From an uncultured Eubacteriales bacterium (GTDB lineage: Bacteria > Bacillota > Clostridia > Christensenellales > Aristaeellaceae), in assembly GCA_902764285.1 (NCBI GenBank), contig CACWVN010000029.1, positions 1 to 45,599 on the forward strand: a stretch of 45,599 nucleotides of DNA, in the 5' to 3' direction. The notes beneath the pieces were generated by a model. It saw only the letters and a list, made by a program, of their open reading frames with translations. It was not told the DNA's origin and searched no databases. Positions 17,084 to 24,426 of this stretch are shown here, piece by piece; positions within the stretch are counted from its first letter, which is position 1; each line of letters starts with the position of its first letter. The translations under genes were made by a program, and so were the position numbers.

Positions 17084-19477
17084 TCAATTAAGGCGCGCCC
17101 CGAAGCGCAGGCAAACCGCCGTCATATCGTCCGTCCTTTCCCCTTCCCGGGCGGCCCGCGCCGCGTCCAGCGCCCGGCGCGCCGTCTCCTTCGCGGACAG
17201 GCCGTCCCGCAGGATCGCCTCCAGCGCCGCCGGATCCGCCGCGTCCGTCACGCCGTCGCTGGCCATCAGTATCGCGTCCCCGGGCGCCAGCCGCAGCCGC
17301 GTTTCATCCGGCGTCACCCCTTCCACGATGCCCAGCGGCAGCCGCCCGCCGCCGATCCAGCGCGCCTCGCCGCCCCGCAGCAGCAGCGTCGGCCCCGCCG
17401 CCTGCTTCGTAAGCGCCGCCTCGCCGGTGTTCATGTCCACGACCAGCAGGTCCGCCGTGGCGAACATGTCGTCGCCGCCGCGGTTCAGCAGCAGCGCGTT
17501 CACCGTCTCCACCGCCAGATCCCGCGCCGTGCCCGCCGCCAGGAACCGGCCCAGCAGCCGCGCTGCGAGCGCGCTCTCCCGGGCGGCCGCCTCGCCGCTG
17601 CCCATGCCGTCGCAGATCAGCGCCATCAGTTTTCCGCCGCCCAGGGCGCGGATCTCACAGCTGTCGCCGTTGGGCGCGCCGGCCCGGCCCGGCGCGCTCG
17701 CCGCGCCCGTCTCCACCCGCAGCCGGGGCCGGACCGCCAGCCGCAGGTCCCGCCCGATCATCTCCGCCGGGGCGTAGCGCCTGCCCAGGGCCCGGGACAG
17801 CCGCGAAGCCGCGGCGCCCGCCAGGCGCGGCGTCCAGCGCCCTTCCGCCAGCGCGGCGACGATTTCCGCGCCGCCGTCCAGTACCGTCACCTCCTCCGTC
17901 GGGATCTCCGCGCGCTCCAGCGCCGCCGCCGCCCGGGCCGACAGCCGGCGCGACGCCGCGGGACGCAGTTCGATTTCCTCCAGGATCCGCCGCGCCTGGG
18001 CAAACTGGGCCGAAATCAGCCGGTTTTCCGCCCCGCGCTTGATCTGCGCGCGCCGGTCCCGGGCAAAATCCGCCAGGATGCCGCCCAGCCGCTCGGGGAT
18101 CCATTTTCCGCGCCGGCACCGGCGCAGCGCCTCCGGCGGCATTTCGTCGCCGAACAGCGCCCGTTCACCGTCCTCGCCCGCCCATATCACCGCCTCCGAA
18201 ATCAAATCGCACAGCAGCCGCGCGCCGTGGTTGCCTGCGCCCGCCCAGCACCCGCCGAACCCGGGACAGCCTACGCACAGCGCTTCGCGCATCCGGGCCA
18301 CCATCGTCCGCTCGTCCGGCAGGTCGTCCGCCGGGGCATAGCCCTCGGCCAGGTCCCCGAACGCGGCTGCCAGGGCCCGGAGCCGGCGCTCGGCCGGTCG
18401 GGCGGCCGCCACCGCCAGCCGGTCCGGGTCGAAGCCCCGGCCGGGGCGCGCCCATTCCGCAGGCACGCGCAGCCAGCGCTCCGGCAGCGCCATCGCCAGC
18501 AGCGGCCCCGCGCCGGCCGCGGCCAGATATATAATAGGAAGCTTCGTCAGCAGCGCCGCGCCGGTCACAGCCGCGAAACACGCGCCTTCCCGGGCCCGGC
18601 GGGACAGTCCCGCGCACAGCTGGGCCGTTCCGCCGCCGAATGCCAGCGCGAAGGCCAGCCGGGCGTCGCCGCCCATCAGCATCAATGCCGCGCCCAGGCA
18701 CGCGCCCGCCAGCGCGCCGCAGGGATACGCGGCCAGCACCGCCGCGCCGCCCAGGCACAGCGCCGCGGGCATGAAAACCCCGGCTGCGCCCGCCGCCAGC
18801 GCGCAGGCCAGCAGCGACAGACCCAGCCGCTCGTCGTCGCTCAGATGCCGCCGTCCGGGGCGCACTTCCAGCGCCGCGCGGAAGAACGGCGCGGCGGCCA
18901 CCGCCGCCAGCGATGCCGCCACGGCCTGCAGGGCGCCGTTGAATTGCTCCGACGGCCAGTAGGCGCCGCCCGCGCGGACCAGCCCGGGCACCAGCGCGCC
19001 CAGTCCCGCCAGCAGCGCGCAGGCCGCGGTTTCCCGGTTCGGGGAGCGCGCCTGCCGGCTGGGCGCCCGGCGAATCCCGTCCGGCAGCCAATCGAACCGC
19101 GAAAGCCGCTCCGCCAGCTGCAGCCGCCATTCCCGGACCCGCCGCGCCAGTTCCGGCAGCAGCGTATCCCCGGCGATGACGCCGCCCAGCACGATCGCCG
19201 CGCCCGCGGGCAGCGCCGTTTCAAAGGGCCGGCCCGGTCCGTTCAGCGCCCCCAGCAGGCACCCGGCCAGCAGCGCCGCCGCACTCCGGCCCGCCATCAG
19301 CGCCGCGGCCAGGAAAGCCATGGCGAAGGGCGCCAGCCCGGGCGCGGGCCGGGCCCGGCACAGCAAAAACGTCGCCCCGGCCAGCGCGGCAAAGCCCGCG
19401 ATCCGCCGGACCGCCGCGCCGTCCCAGGCGCCGCGGCGCAGTCCCGCCGGGATGAAGACATCGATCTTTCGCAGCAT
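17084..19477 (-). CDS. spoIIE: Stage II sporulation protein E, PP2C-type phosphatase
   Basis: The protein has 797 residues from the ATG at 19477, which has GAGGAGG upstream; the open frame continues to 19606 without family features. The N-terminal third is a bundle of about ten hydrophobic segments. A central region follows, and the C-terminal 210 residues are a PP2C-type phosphatase with ALICDGMGSGEAAARES, LLVVDMNTGEA and ILMASDGVTDAADP; their aspartates bind the metal ions. In Bacillus, SpoIIE sits at the polar septum and dephosphorylates SpoIIAA to switch on sigma-F in the forespore. Length is close to the Bacillus protein (827). It is transcribed away from rpsF. I found no clear Spo0A box upstream. 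This gene is the best evidence that the organism forms spores. Confidence 0.93.
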   Translation of the reverse strand: MLRKIDVFIPAGLRRGAWDGAAVRRIAGFAALAGATFLLCRARPAPGLAPFAMAFLAAALMAGRSAAALLAGCLLGALNGPGRPFETALPAGAAIVLGGVIAGDTLLPELARRVREWRLQLAERLSRFDWLPDGIRRAPSRQARSPNRETAACALLAGLGALVPGLVRAGGAYWPSEQFNGALQAVAASLAAVAAAPFFRAALEVRPGRRHLSDDERLGLSLLACALAAGAAGVFMPAALCLGGAAVLAAYPCGALAGACLGAALMLMGGDARLAFALAFGGGTAQLCAGLSRRAREGACFAAVTGAALLTKLPIIYLAAAGAGPLLAMALPERWLRVPAEWARPGRGFDPDRLAVAAARPAERRLRALAAAFGDLAEGYAPADDLPDERTMVARMREALCVGCPGFGGCWAGAGNHGARLLCDLISEAVIWAGEDGERALFGDEMPPEALRRCRRGKWIPERLGGILADFARDRRAQIKRGAENRLISAQFAQARRILEEIELRPAASRRLSARAAAALERAEIPTEEVTVLDGGAEIVAALAEGRWTPRLAGAAASRLSRALGRRYAPAEMIGRDLRLAVRPRLRVETGAASAPGRAGAPNGDSCEIRALGGGKLMALICDGMGSGEAAARESALAARLLGRFLAAGTARDLAVETVNALLLNRGGDDMFATADLLVVDMNTGEAALTKQAAGPTLLLRGGEARWIGGGRLPLGIVEGVTPDETRLRLAPGDAILMASDGVTDAADPAALEAILRDGLSAKETARRALDAARAAREGERTDDMTAVCLRFGARLN

Positions 19478-19625
19478 GTTCGCACGCCTCCTCTCAATCG
19501 CGGGATTATTTATGCGCAGCGCGCCGGGAAGATGCCCGGCGGATCGGAGGGAAAACGGCGCCTTCCGGCCGTTCCCGCGACCCGTGCCCGATGCCAAAAA
19601 AACCAAAACTTATCATATTCCGGCC

Positions 19626-19654
19626 TTGCGCGGGCCTGTGATTTGATGTATAAT
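19626..19654 (+). promoter_or_regulatory. Probable promoter of the rpsF operon
   Basis: A perfect TATAAT (19649-19654) lies 67 bp ahead of rpsF; the -35 at 17-bp spacing is weak (TTGCGC). Confidence 0.6.
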
Positions 19655-19672
19655 GATTGATGGCGCATCCTT

Positions 19673-19694
19673 GCCACGGCCTGCCCGCCGTGGC
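19673..19694 (+). promoter_or_regulatory. Hairpin in the rpsF leader
   Basis: GCCACGGC (19673-19680) pairs with GCCGTGGC (19687-19694) around a 6-nt C-rich loop, a few bases ahead of the AAGGAGG ribosome site. The rpsF leader is a known place for S6:S18 feedback control in other bacteria; I cannot confirm the specific binding motif here. Confidence 0.45.
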
Positions 19695-19720
19695 CAAAGT
19701 CCATAAGGAGGTGAAAAGAC

Positions 19721-20164
19721 ATGAACCAGTATGAAGTCATGTACGTTATCGATCCCGCGCTGGAGGACAGCGCCAGGACCGAGCTGATCAACCGTTTTTC
19801 CGATCTTGTGAAGAAGAACGGCGGCGAAGTGGATCGCGTTGACGAGTGGGGCAAGCGCCGCCTGGCCTACGCCATCCAGTACAAGACCGAGGGCTACTAT
19901 GTGCTGATGTACATCAAGGCGCCCGCCGATCTGCCCCGTGAAATCGAGCGTAACATGCAGATTTCCGACAGCGTGCTGCGCTATCTGACCGTGCGCTACG
20001 AGGGTGAACTGCCCGCCAAGCGCGAGCCGCTGAAGCCCTACGCGCCGCGCGAAGCCGCGCCCGCCGAGGCCGATGAAGCCCCCGCGGCTGAAGCGCCCGC
20101 TGAGGTCGAAGAGGCTCCCGCCGAGGAAGCTGACGACGAACAGCCCGTATCGGAAGCCGAATAA
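19721..20164 (+). CDS. rpsF: 30S ribosomal protein S6 with long acidic tail
   Basis: The protein has 147 residues. The first 100 are S6 (MNQYEVMYVIDPAL, VDEWGKRRLAYAIQYKTEGY), which binds 16S rRNA with S18 in the platform of the 30S subunit. An Ala-Glu-Pro-rich, strongly acidic extension follows (about 105-147); the usual length is 95-100. AAGGAGGTG precedes the ATG. First gene of the conserved rpsF-ssb-rpsR order. Confidence 0.97.
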   Translation: MNQYEVMYVIDPALEDSARTELINRFSDLVKKNGGEVDRVDEWGKRRLAYAIQYKTEGYYVLMYIKAPADLPREIERNMQISDSVLRYLTVRYEGELPAKREPLKPYAPREAAPAEADEAPAAEAPAEVEEAPAEEADDEQPVSEAE

Positions 20165-20192
20165 CCGCGTCCCGCAAAGGATGGTGTGAGTT

Positions 20193-20624
20193 ATGAACAA
20201 AGTCATTCTGATCGGTAATCTCGCCAACGATCCCGAAGCCTTCACCACGCAGAGCGGCGTTTCCCGCTCCACGTTCCGCATCGCGGTCCAGCGCCGCTTT
20301 GCCAACGCGCAGGGCGTGCGCGAAGCCGACTTCCTGACCGTGGTGGCCTGGCGCCAGAGCGCCGACTTCTGCAACCGCTACCTCTCCAAGGGGCGCAAGG
20401 TTGCGGTGGAAGGCAGCATCCAGACCCGTTCCTATGATGCGCAGGACGGATCCAAGCGCTATGTGACCGAAATCATCGCCGACAGCGTGGAAGCGCTGGG
20501 CGGCCGCGAGGAAGGCGGCGCCGCGCCGCGTCCCCGTGACGAGGGCCCCACGCCCCCGCCCGCCGCGCCTGCCCCCGGCATGAGCGATTTCACCGAGGTT
20601 GATGACGACGAGCTTCCGTTCTGA
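20193..20624 (+). CDS. ssb: Single-stranded DNA-binding protein
   Basis: The protein has 143 residues. An OB-fold (about 1-105; MNKVILIGNLANDPE, FRIAVQRRFANAQG) is followed by a Pro- and Gly-rich linker and the acidic tip DDDELPF that recruits replication and repair partners. It coats single-stranded DNA during replication, repair and recombination. It lies 28 bp after rpsF with AAAGGATGG as ribosome site. Confidence 0.97.
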   Translation: MNKVILIGNLANDPEAFTTQSGVSRSTFRIAVQRRFANAQGVREADFLTVVAWRQSADFCNRYLSKGRKVAVEGSIQTRSYDAQDGSKRYVTEIIADSVEALGGREEGGAAPRPRDEGPTPPPAAPAPGMSDFTEVDDDELPF

Positions 20625-20819
20625 TCTGTTGGCGTCCTCGCTGAAGCGGGCCGCCAACCCGCGAATCGCTAACGCGATGCGCTAACCGGGCCCAACCCGG
20701 TCGTCGGGATCCCTGCTGACCGGGCCCAACGCTGGCGCGTATCGGAAGATACGCCGTCCGGCTCTTCTTTGGGAATGCGCCTGACGCATCCCCTATAATC
20801 CAAGAAGGAGGAACAAACC
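20625..20819 (+). other. 195-nt structured spacer between ssb and rpsR
   Basis: The gap is unusually long for this gene pair. ACCGGGCCCAAC occurs twice (20685 and 20719). Hairpins include ACCGGG/CCCGGT (20685-20690 with 20696-20701), GCGTAT/ATACGC (20737-20742 with 20749-20754) and an imperfect GGGAATGCG/CGCATCCC (20771-20792). A TATAAT at 20794-20799 has no good -35. It could be a regulatory leader for rpsR or a remnant of an inserted repeat. Confidence 0.5.
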
Positions 20820-21072
20820 ATGTCTGAAGAGAGAGGCGAACGCATTCGCCGGCCCCGCGGCGAAGCCCCGCAGGAAGGTGTGTGCTTTCTGCGTAGATAA
20901 GATTCAGCACATCGATTACAAGGATGCGGCGCGTCTGCGCCGGTTCACCAGCGAGCGCGGCAAGATCCTGCCCCGCCGCATGACCGGCACCTGCGCCAAG
21001 CACCAGCGCCAGCTGTCCACGGCCATCAAGCGCGCCCGTACCATCGCGCTGATGCCCTACGTGTCCGACTGA
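20820..21072 (+). CDS. rpsR: 30S ribosomal protein S18, apparent single-base frameshift
   Basis: The ATG at 20820 has AAGGAGG eight bases upstream and opens [14 protein letters not shown], a normal S18-like basic N-terminus. That frame then meets TAA at 20898. The rest of S18 ([20 protein letters not shown] to the stop at 21070) is in the frame one base further on. Joining the frames near 20855-20863, by skipping one base, restores an 83-residue S18. S18 pairs with S6 in the 30S platform and is needed for growth, so a one-base assembly error is the simplest explanation. A +1 slip at CCC-C (20853-20856) or a CTG start at 20824 are alternatives. Confidence 0.85.
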
Positions 21073-21093
21073 TCGCTGAAATCGACCCGAGAA

Positions 21094-21120
21094 CCCGCGT
21101 TCCTTCCGGAGCGCGGGCTT
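21094..21120 (+). terminator. Probable terminator after rpsR
   Basis: CCCGCGTTCC (21094-21103) pairs with GGAGCGCGGG (21108-21117) with one G-T pair. Only CTTGC follows, so termination may be partial. Confidence 0.55.
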
Positions 21121-21146
21121 GCAAAAGGCCGCGCGTATGCTATACT
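21119..21146 (+). promoter_or_regulatory. Promoter of the MATE gene
   Basis: TTGCAA (21119-21124), a 16-bp spacer and TATACT (21141-21146) with an extended -10 TGC (21138-21140). Confidence 0.65.
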
Positions 21147-21182
21147 GAAATGGAATGACGCGGCGAAAGGCAGGGGAATCGA

Positions 21183-22544
21183 ATGCGGCTGGGCGCGACC
21201 ACGACCCGGGATATGACCAGCGGCTCCATCGTGAAACAGATCCTCCTGTTTTCGCTGCCGCTGATGCTGGGCAACGTCTTCCAGATGCTGTACAACACGG
21301 TGGACAGCATCGTGGTGGGCAACTTCGTGGGCAAGGAAGCGCTGGCCGCCGTGGGCAGCACCACCATGATCGTGAACATGATGGTGTTCTTCTTCAACGG
21401 CTTTTCCGTCGGCGCGGGCGTGGTGATCGCCCGCTATTTCGGCGCGCGGGACATGGACCGGCTGCACGCCTCGGTGGAAACCACCATGGCCATGACGTTT
21501 GTGTTCTGCCTGCTGTTTTCGGTGTTGGGCACGGCGGCGGTGAAACCCATGCTGCGGCTGATGCAGACGCCCGACGACGTGTTCGAGGACGCCGCCACTT
21601 ACCTGACCATCTACATCGCCGGCATATCGGGGCTGTTGATCTACAACATGGGCAGCGGCATCCTGCGCGCCGTGGGCGATACCACGCGCCCGCTGATGTT
21701 CCTGATCCTGACCAGCGTGCTGAATATCATACTGGACCTGCTGTTCGTGATCGTGCTGAAGGCCGGCATCGCCGGCGTGGCCTGGGCGACGATCCTGTCC
21801 CAGATGATCTCCGCGGTGCTGACGCTCTCGCTGCTGACGCGGTCGCAGGACATCTACCGCCTCGTCTGGCGCGACCTGCGCATCGACCGCGGCCATCTGC
21901 GGGAGATCTTCGCCGTGGGCCTGCCCGCGGGCGTCCAGTCGGTCATCACCGCGTTCTCCAACGTGTTCGTGCAGTCCTATGTCAACGCCTTCGGCTCCGG
22001 CTGCATGGCGGGCTGGAGCTGCTACAACAAGCTGGACCAGTTCATCATGCTGCCGATGTCCAGCATGGCCCAGGCGGCCACCACGTTCGTCAGCCAGAAC
22101 ATCGGCGCAAACCAGCGCGCCCGGGCCCATCGCGGCACGCGCGTGACCATCGCGATGACGCTGGGCGTGACGCTGGCCATCGCCGTGGCGCTGGTGGTGT
22201 TCGCCGCGCCGGCCGTGGGGCTGTTCAACCGCGATGCCGAAGTGATAAAATACGGCGTGCTGTTCCTGCGGGCCAACACCTTCTTCCTGCTGGCCAACTG
22301 CATCAACCACGTGCTGGCCGGCGCGATGCGCGGCATGGGCGATTCCCGCGGGCCGATGATCGCCATGCTGGGCTGCTTCGTGGCGCTGCGGCAGACGTAT
22401 CTGTTCATCGTCACGCGGTTCGTGGCCAACACGCCGCTGCTGGTGGGGCTGGGTTATCCCGTGGGCTGGATCAGCTGCTGTGTCGTGGAGTGCTGCCTTT
22501 ACTATTTCCGGTGCTACCGGAAGATGAAGCCGGCGGAGGCGTAG
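21183..22544 (+). CDS. MATE-family efflux transporter
   Basis: The protein has 453 residues and about 12 membrane segments in two homologous halves, as in MATE Na+/H+-coupled drug and metabolite exporters. Family patterns are SLPLMLGNVFQMLYNTVDSI near the start and, in the second half, GLPAGVQSVITAFSNVFVQS. Ribosome site AGGGGA, own promoter just upstream. Substrate unknown. Its 3' flank carries copy 2 of the dispersed element. Confidence 0.92.
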   Translation: MRLGATTTRDMTSGSIVKQILLFSLPLMLGNVFQMLYNTVDSIVVGNFVGKEALAAVGSTTMIVNMMVFFFNGFSVGAGVVIARYFGARDMDRLHASVETTMAMTFVFCLLFSVLGTAAVKPMLRLMQTPDDVFEDAATYLTIYIAGISGLLIYNMGSGILRAVGDTTRPLMFLILTSVLNIILDLLFVIVLKAGIAGVAWATILSQMISAVLTLSLLTRSQDIYRLVWRDLRIDRGHLREIFAVGLPAGVQSVITAFSNVFVQSYVNAFGSGCMAGWSCYNKLDQFIMLPMSSMAQAATTFVSQNIGANQRARAHRGTRVTIAMTLGVTLAIAVALVVFAAPAVGLFNRDAEVIKYGVLFLRANTFFLLANCINHVLAGAMRGMGDSRGPMIAMLGCFVALRQTYLFIVTRFVANTPLLVGLGYPVGWISCCVVECCLYYFRCYRKMKPAEA

Positions 22545-22614
22545 CGGAAAAAGGGAGATTCAACAGGGTTTTGACGCGTTTTGATGGGATGAGCGATAGA
22601 GGTTCGCGGAAATC

Positions 22615-22921
22615 GTAGGGGCGGCCAATGGCCGCCCGCCCGGACCATGACAAAACGAAGATTTCCCGCGCTGGAATCAGTGGCGCGGGAAATCGTGTTT
22701 TATGTCGCGGCAGCAGAAGGCACCCGGCACCGCCGGGGTGGCAGCAGTCGGTTCCCGGCACTGCCCACCGGAACACATCCGCCCCGGCCTTGAATCTATG
22801 GGCCGGGGCGGATGGACAGAACGCGCGGCAGCAGAAGGCTCCCGGCACCGCCGGGGCGGCAGCAGAAGGCTCCCGGCACCGCCGGGGCGGCAGCAGCCGG
22901 CTCCCGGCCCTGCCGGGCGGG
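22615..22921 (+). repeat. Dispersed structured element, copy 2 (longest)
   Basis: The core (22615-22716) matches copies 1 and 3 with the same two hairpins. The tail has five units of about 31 bp beginning GGCAGCAGAAGGCTCCCGGC (from about 22709, 22740, 22827, 22858 and 22889), with the third hairpin (ATCCGCCCCGGCC and its complement, 22777-22813) after the second unit. Most units contain a CCCGGC-ACC-GCCGGG stem. It ends at the stop codon of the minus-strand FMN dehydrogenase gene. No gene is seen in 22545-22921. Confidence 0.85.
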
Positions 22922-23803
22922 CTATATCCTGCGGACGATCGCCGGGTCGATGTGCTTCAGGTCCGGGCAGCCGGTGCAGGCCATGGCCTGGGCCAGCTCG
23001 TTCCGGGCCTTCGCCAGATAATCCCGCGCGCCGCAGGCGCCGTTTTCCTTGATGGCGGTCATCAGCGCGCGGCCGATGCACACGCCCGTCGCGCCCAGCG
23101 CCAGCGCCTTGAAGGCGTCCATGCCGGTGCGGATCTCGCAGTCCACGAACAGCGGCACGTCCCCGGCGATCGCGGCGATCTCCGGCAGCACCGCCAGCGG
23201 CGGCACCGCGTATTCGATGCGGTTGTTGTGGTGGGACAGCACCAGTCCCCGCGCGCCCGCGCCCAGGCTGCGCTCGGCGTCGCGGCGGCTGAGCACGCCC
23301 TTGACGATCACCGGCAGCGGCGTGGCCGCGACGATCTGCTCCAGCTCGCAGGTGCGCAGCGGCGCCATCTCCTGGCCGTCCACCACGTCCGCGCCGCCGT
23401 CGGCGGAGAAGGGATGGTCGATATCCACGCCCACGGCCAGCAGCCCCGCCTTTTCCGCGTGGGCGATCTTTTTATAAATCAGGTCGCGGTCGGCGTAGGG
23501 CTTGATGATCTCGATCATCTTCGCGCCCACGGCAGCCAGCCGGTCGATCTCGTCCTCGCCGGCCATGCCGTACCACAGCGCGGCGTCGGCCATGGCCGCG
23601 CCCCGGGCCAGCGCGTTCGCCGCGCCGGGGAACATGAAGTGGTCCAGGTGGGACAGCGCCGCCGTCATGATCGGCGAGGCGAACTTCGCGCCGTACAGCT
23701 GGAAGGACGTGTCCGGGTGCACGGCGTCCATGTAGCGGGTCTCGATGCGCAGGGAATCGATGTATTCCCGGCTGATGCGGTTGGAATTGCCGATATCGGA
23801 CAT
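22922..23803 (-). CDS. FMN-dependent alpha-hydroxyacid dehydrogenase (LldD-like)
   Basis: The protein has 293 residues, shorter than typical LldD or lactate oxidase (about 350-380). FMN-binding and catalytic patterns are present: K168 in VIVKGVLSRRDAE, HH at 191-192 and R195 in LVLSHHNNR (the family has SNHGGR), and GATGVCIGRALM for phosphate binding. The family oxidises L-lactate, glycolate and other 2-hydroxyacids; type 2 isopentenyl diphosphate isomerase is a distant alternative. It is the last gene of the lar operon, 16 bp after the rhomboid gene. Given that setting a lactate-type substrate is plausible, but this is inference. Confidence 0.8.
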   Translation of the reverse strand: MSDIGNSNRISREYIDSLRIETRYMDAVHPDTSFQLYGAKFASPIMTAALSHLDHFMFPGAANALARGAAMADAALWYGMAGEDEIDRLAAVGAKMIEIIKPYADRDLIYKKIAHAEKAGLLAVGVDIDHPFSADGGADVVDGQEMAPLRTCELEQIVAATPLPVIVKGVLSRRDAERSLGAGARGLVLSHHNNRIEYAVPPLAVLPEIAAIAGDVPLFVDCEIRTGMDAFKALALGATGVCIGRALMTAIKENGACGARDYLAKARNELAQAMACTGCPDLKHIDPAIVRRI

Positions 23804-23819
23804 GGTTTACGCCCTCCCC

Positions 23820-24407
23820 TTAGCCTTTTTTCAGCGATATTTTATTCAGCGCGAAGCCCAGCGCCGCGCCCACCGCGCCGCCGGCGATGTGGGACATCTG
23901 GGAAATGCTGTCGCGCACGGACACGGCCTGCCACACCTGCTGGCCGATGTACAAGAGCGCCACCAGCACGAACGTCAGCGGGACGGCGCCGTCCCGGGTG
24001 CGGGTGATGGACGACAGCAGGATCATCGCGAACACGACGCCGCTGGCGCCCAGCAGCATGACGCGCGGGAAGAAGATGAAGTTGATCAGCCCCGTCAGCA
24101 GCGCCGCCGCCAGCATCACCAGGATCAGATCCAGCGAACCGTACTTCTCCTCCAGCATCGGCCCGAGGATCAGTATGTACATCAGGTTGCCCAGCAGGTG
24201 GCCCCAGTCGGCGTGGCCGAACACGTGGCACACCATCCTCAGCCAGGTCAGCGGGCTGGCCAGGCTGCTGCGGTAGACGCTGAACAGCGTACGGTTGCTG
24301 GCCCCGCCGGTGAGCAGGTTCAGGATCATCGCCAGCAGGCAGATCCCGCAGAAGCCCAGCACCGCCGGGGAATTGATCGATACGGGGAATTTCCGCTTCG
24401 GTTCCAA
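23820..24407 (-). CDS. Rhomboid-family intramembrane serine protease
   Basis: The protein has 195 residues and about six membrane segments. The catalytic pair is visible: S122 in LLGASGVVFA and H173 in SHIAGGAVGA. The oxyanion and structural motif HLLGN (H70-N74) is also present. Rhomboids cut membrane-spanning substrates inside the lipid bilayer; this is a small basic bacterial form without extra domains. It lies 19 bp after larC and 16 bp before the dehydrogenase, so it is within the lar operon, which is unusual company. Confidence 0.88.
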   Translation of the reverse strand: MEPKRKFPVSINSPAVLGFCGICLLAMILNLLTGGASNRTLFSVYRSSLASPLTWLRMVCHVFGHADWGHLLGNLMYILILGPMLEEKYGSLDLILVMLAAALLTGLINFIFFPRVMLLGASGVVFAMILLSSITRTRDGAVPLTFVLVALLYIGQQVWQAVSVRDSISQMSHIAGGAVGAALGFALNKISLKKG

Positions 24408-24426
24408 GGCAGTTCGCTTCCTTTCG

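Noticed and set aside
22709..22920. Possible CRISPR array
   Set aside because: The units of about 31 bp are back-to-back with no unique spacers and each is a hairpin; they belong to the dispersed element.
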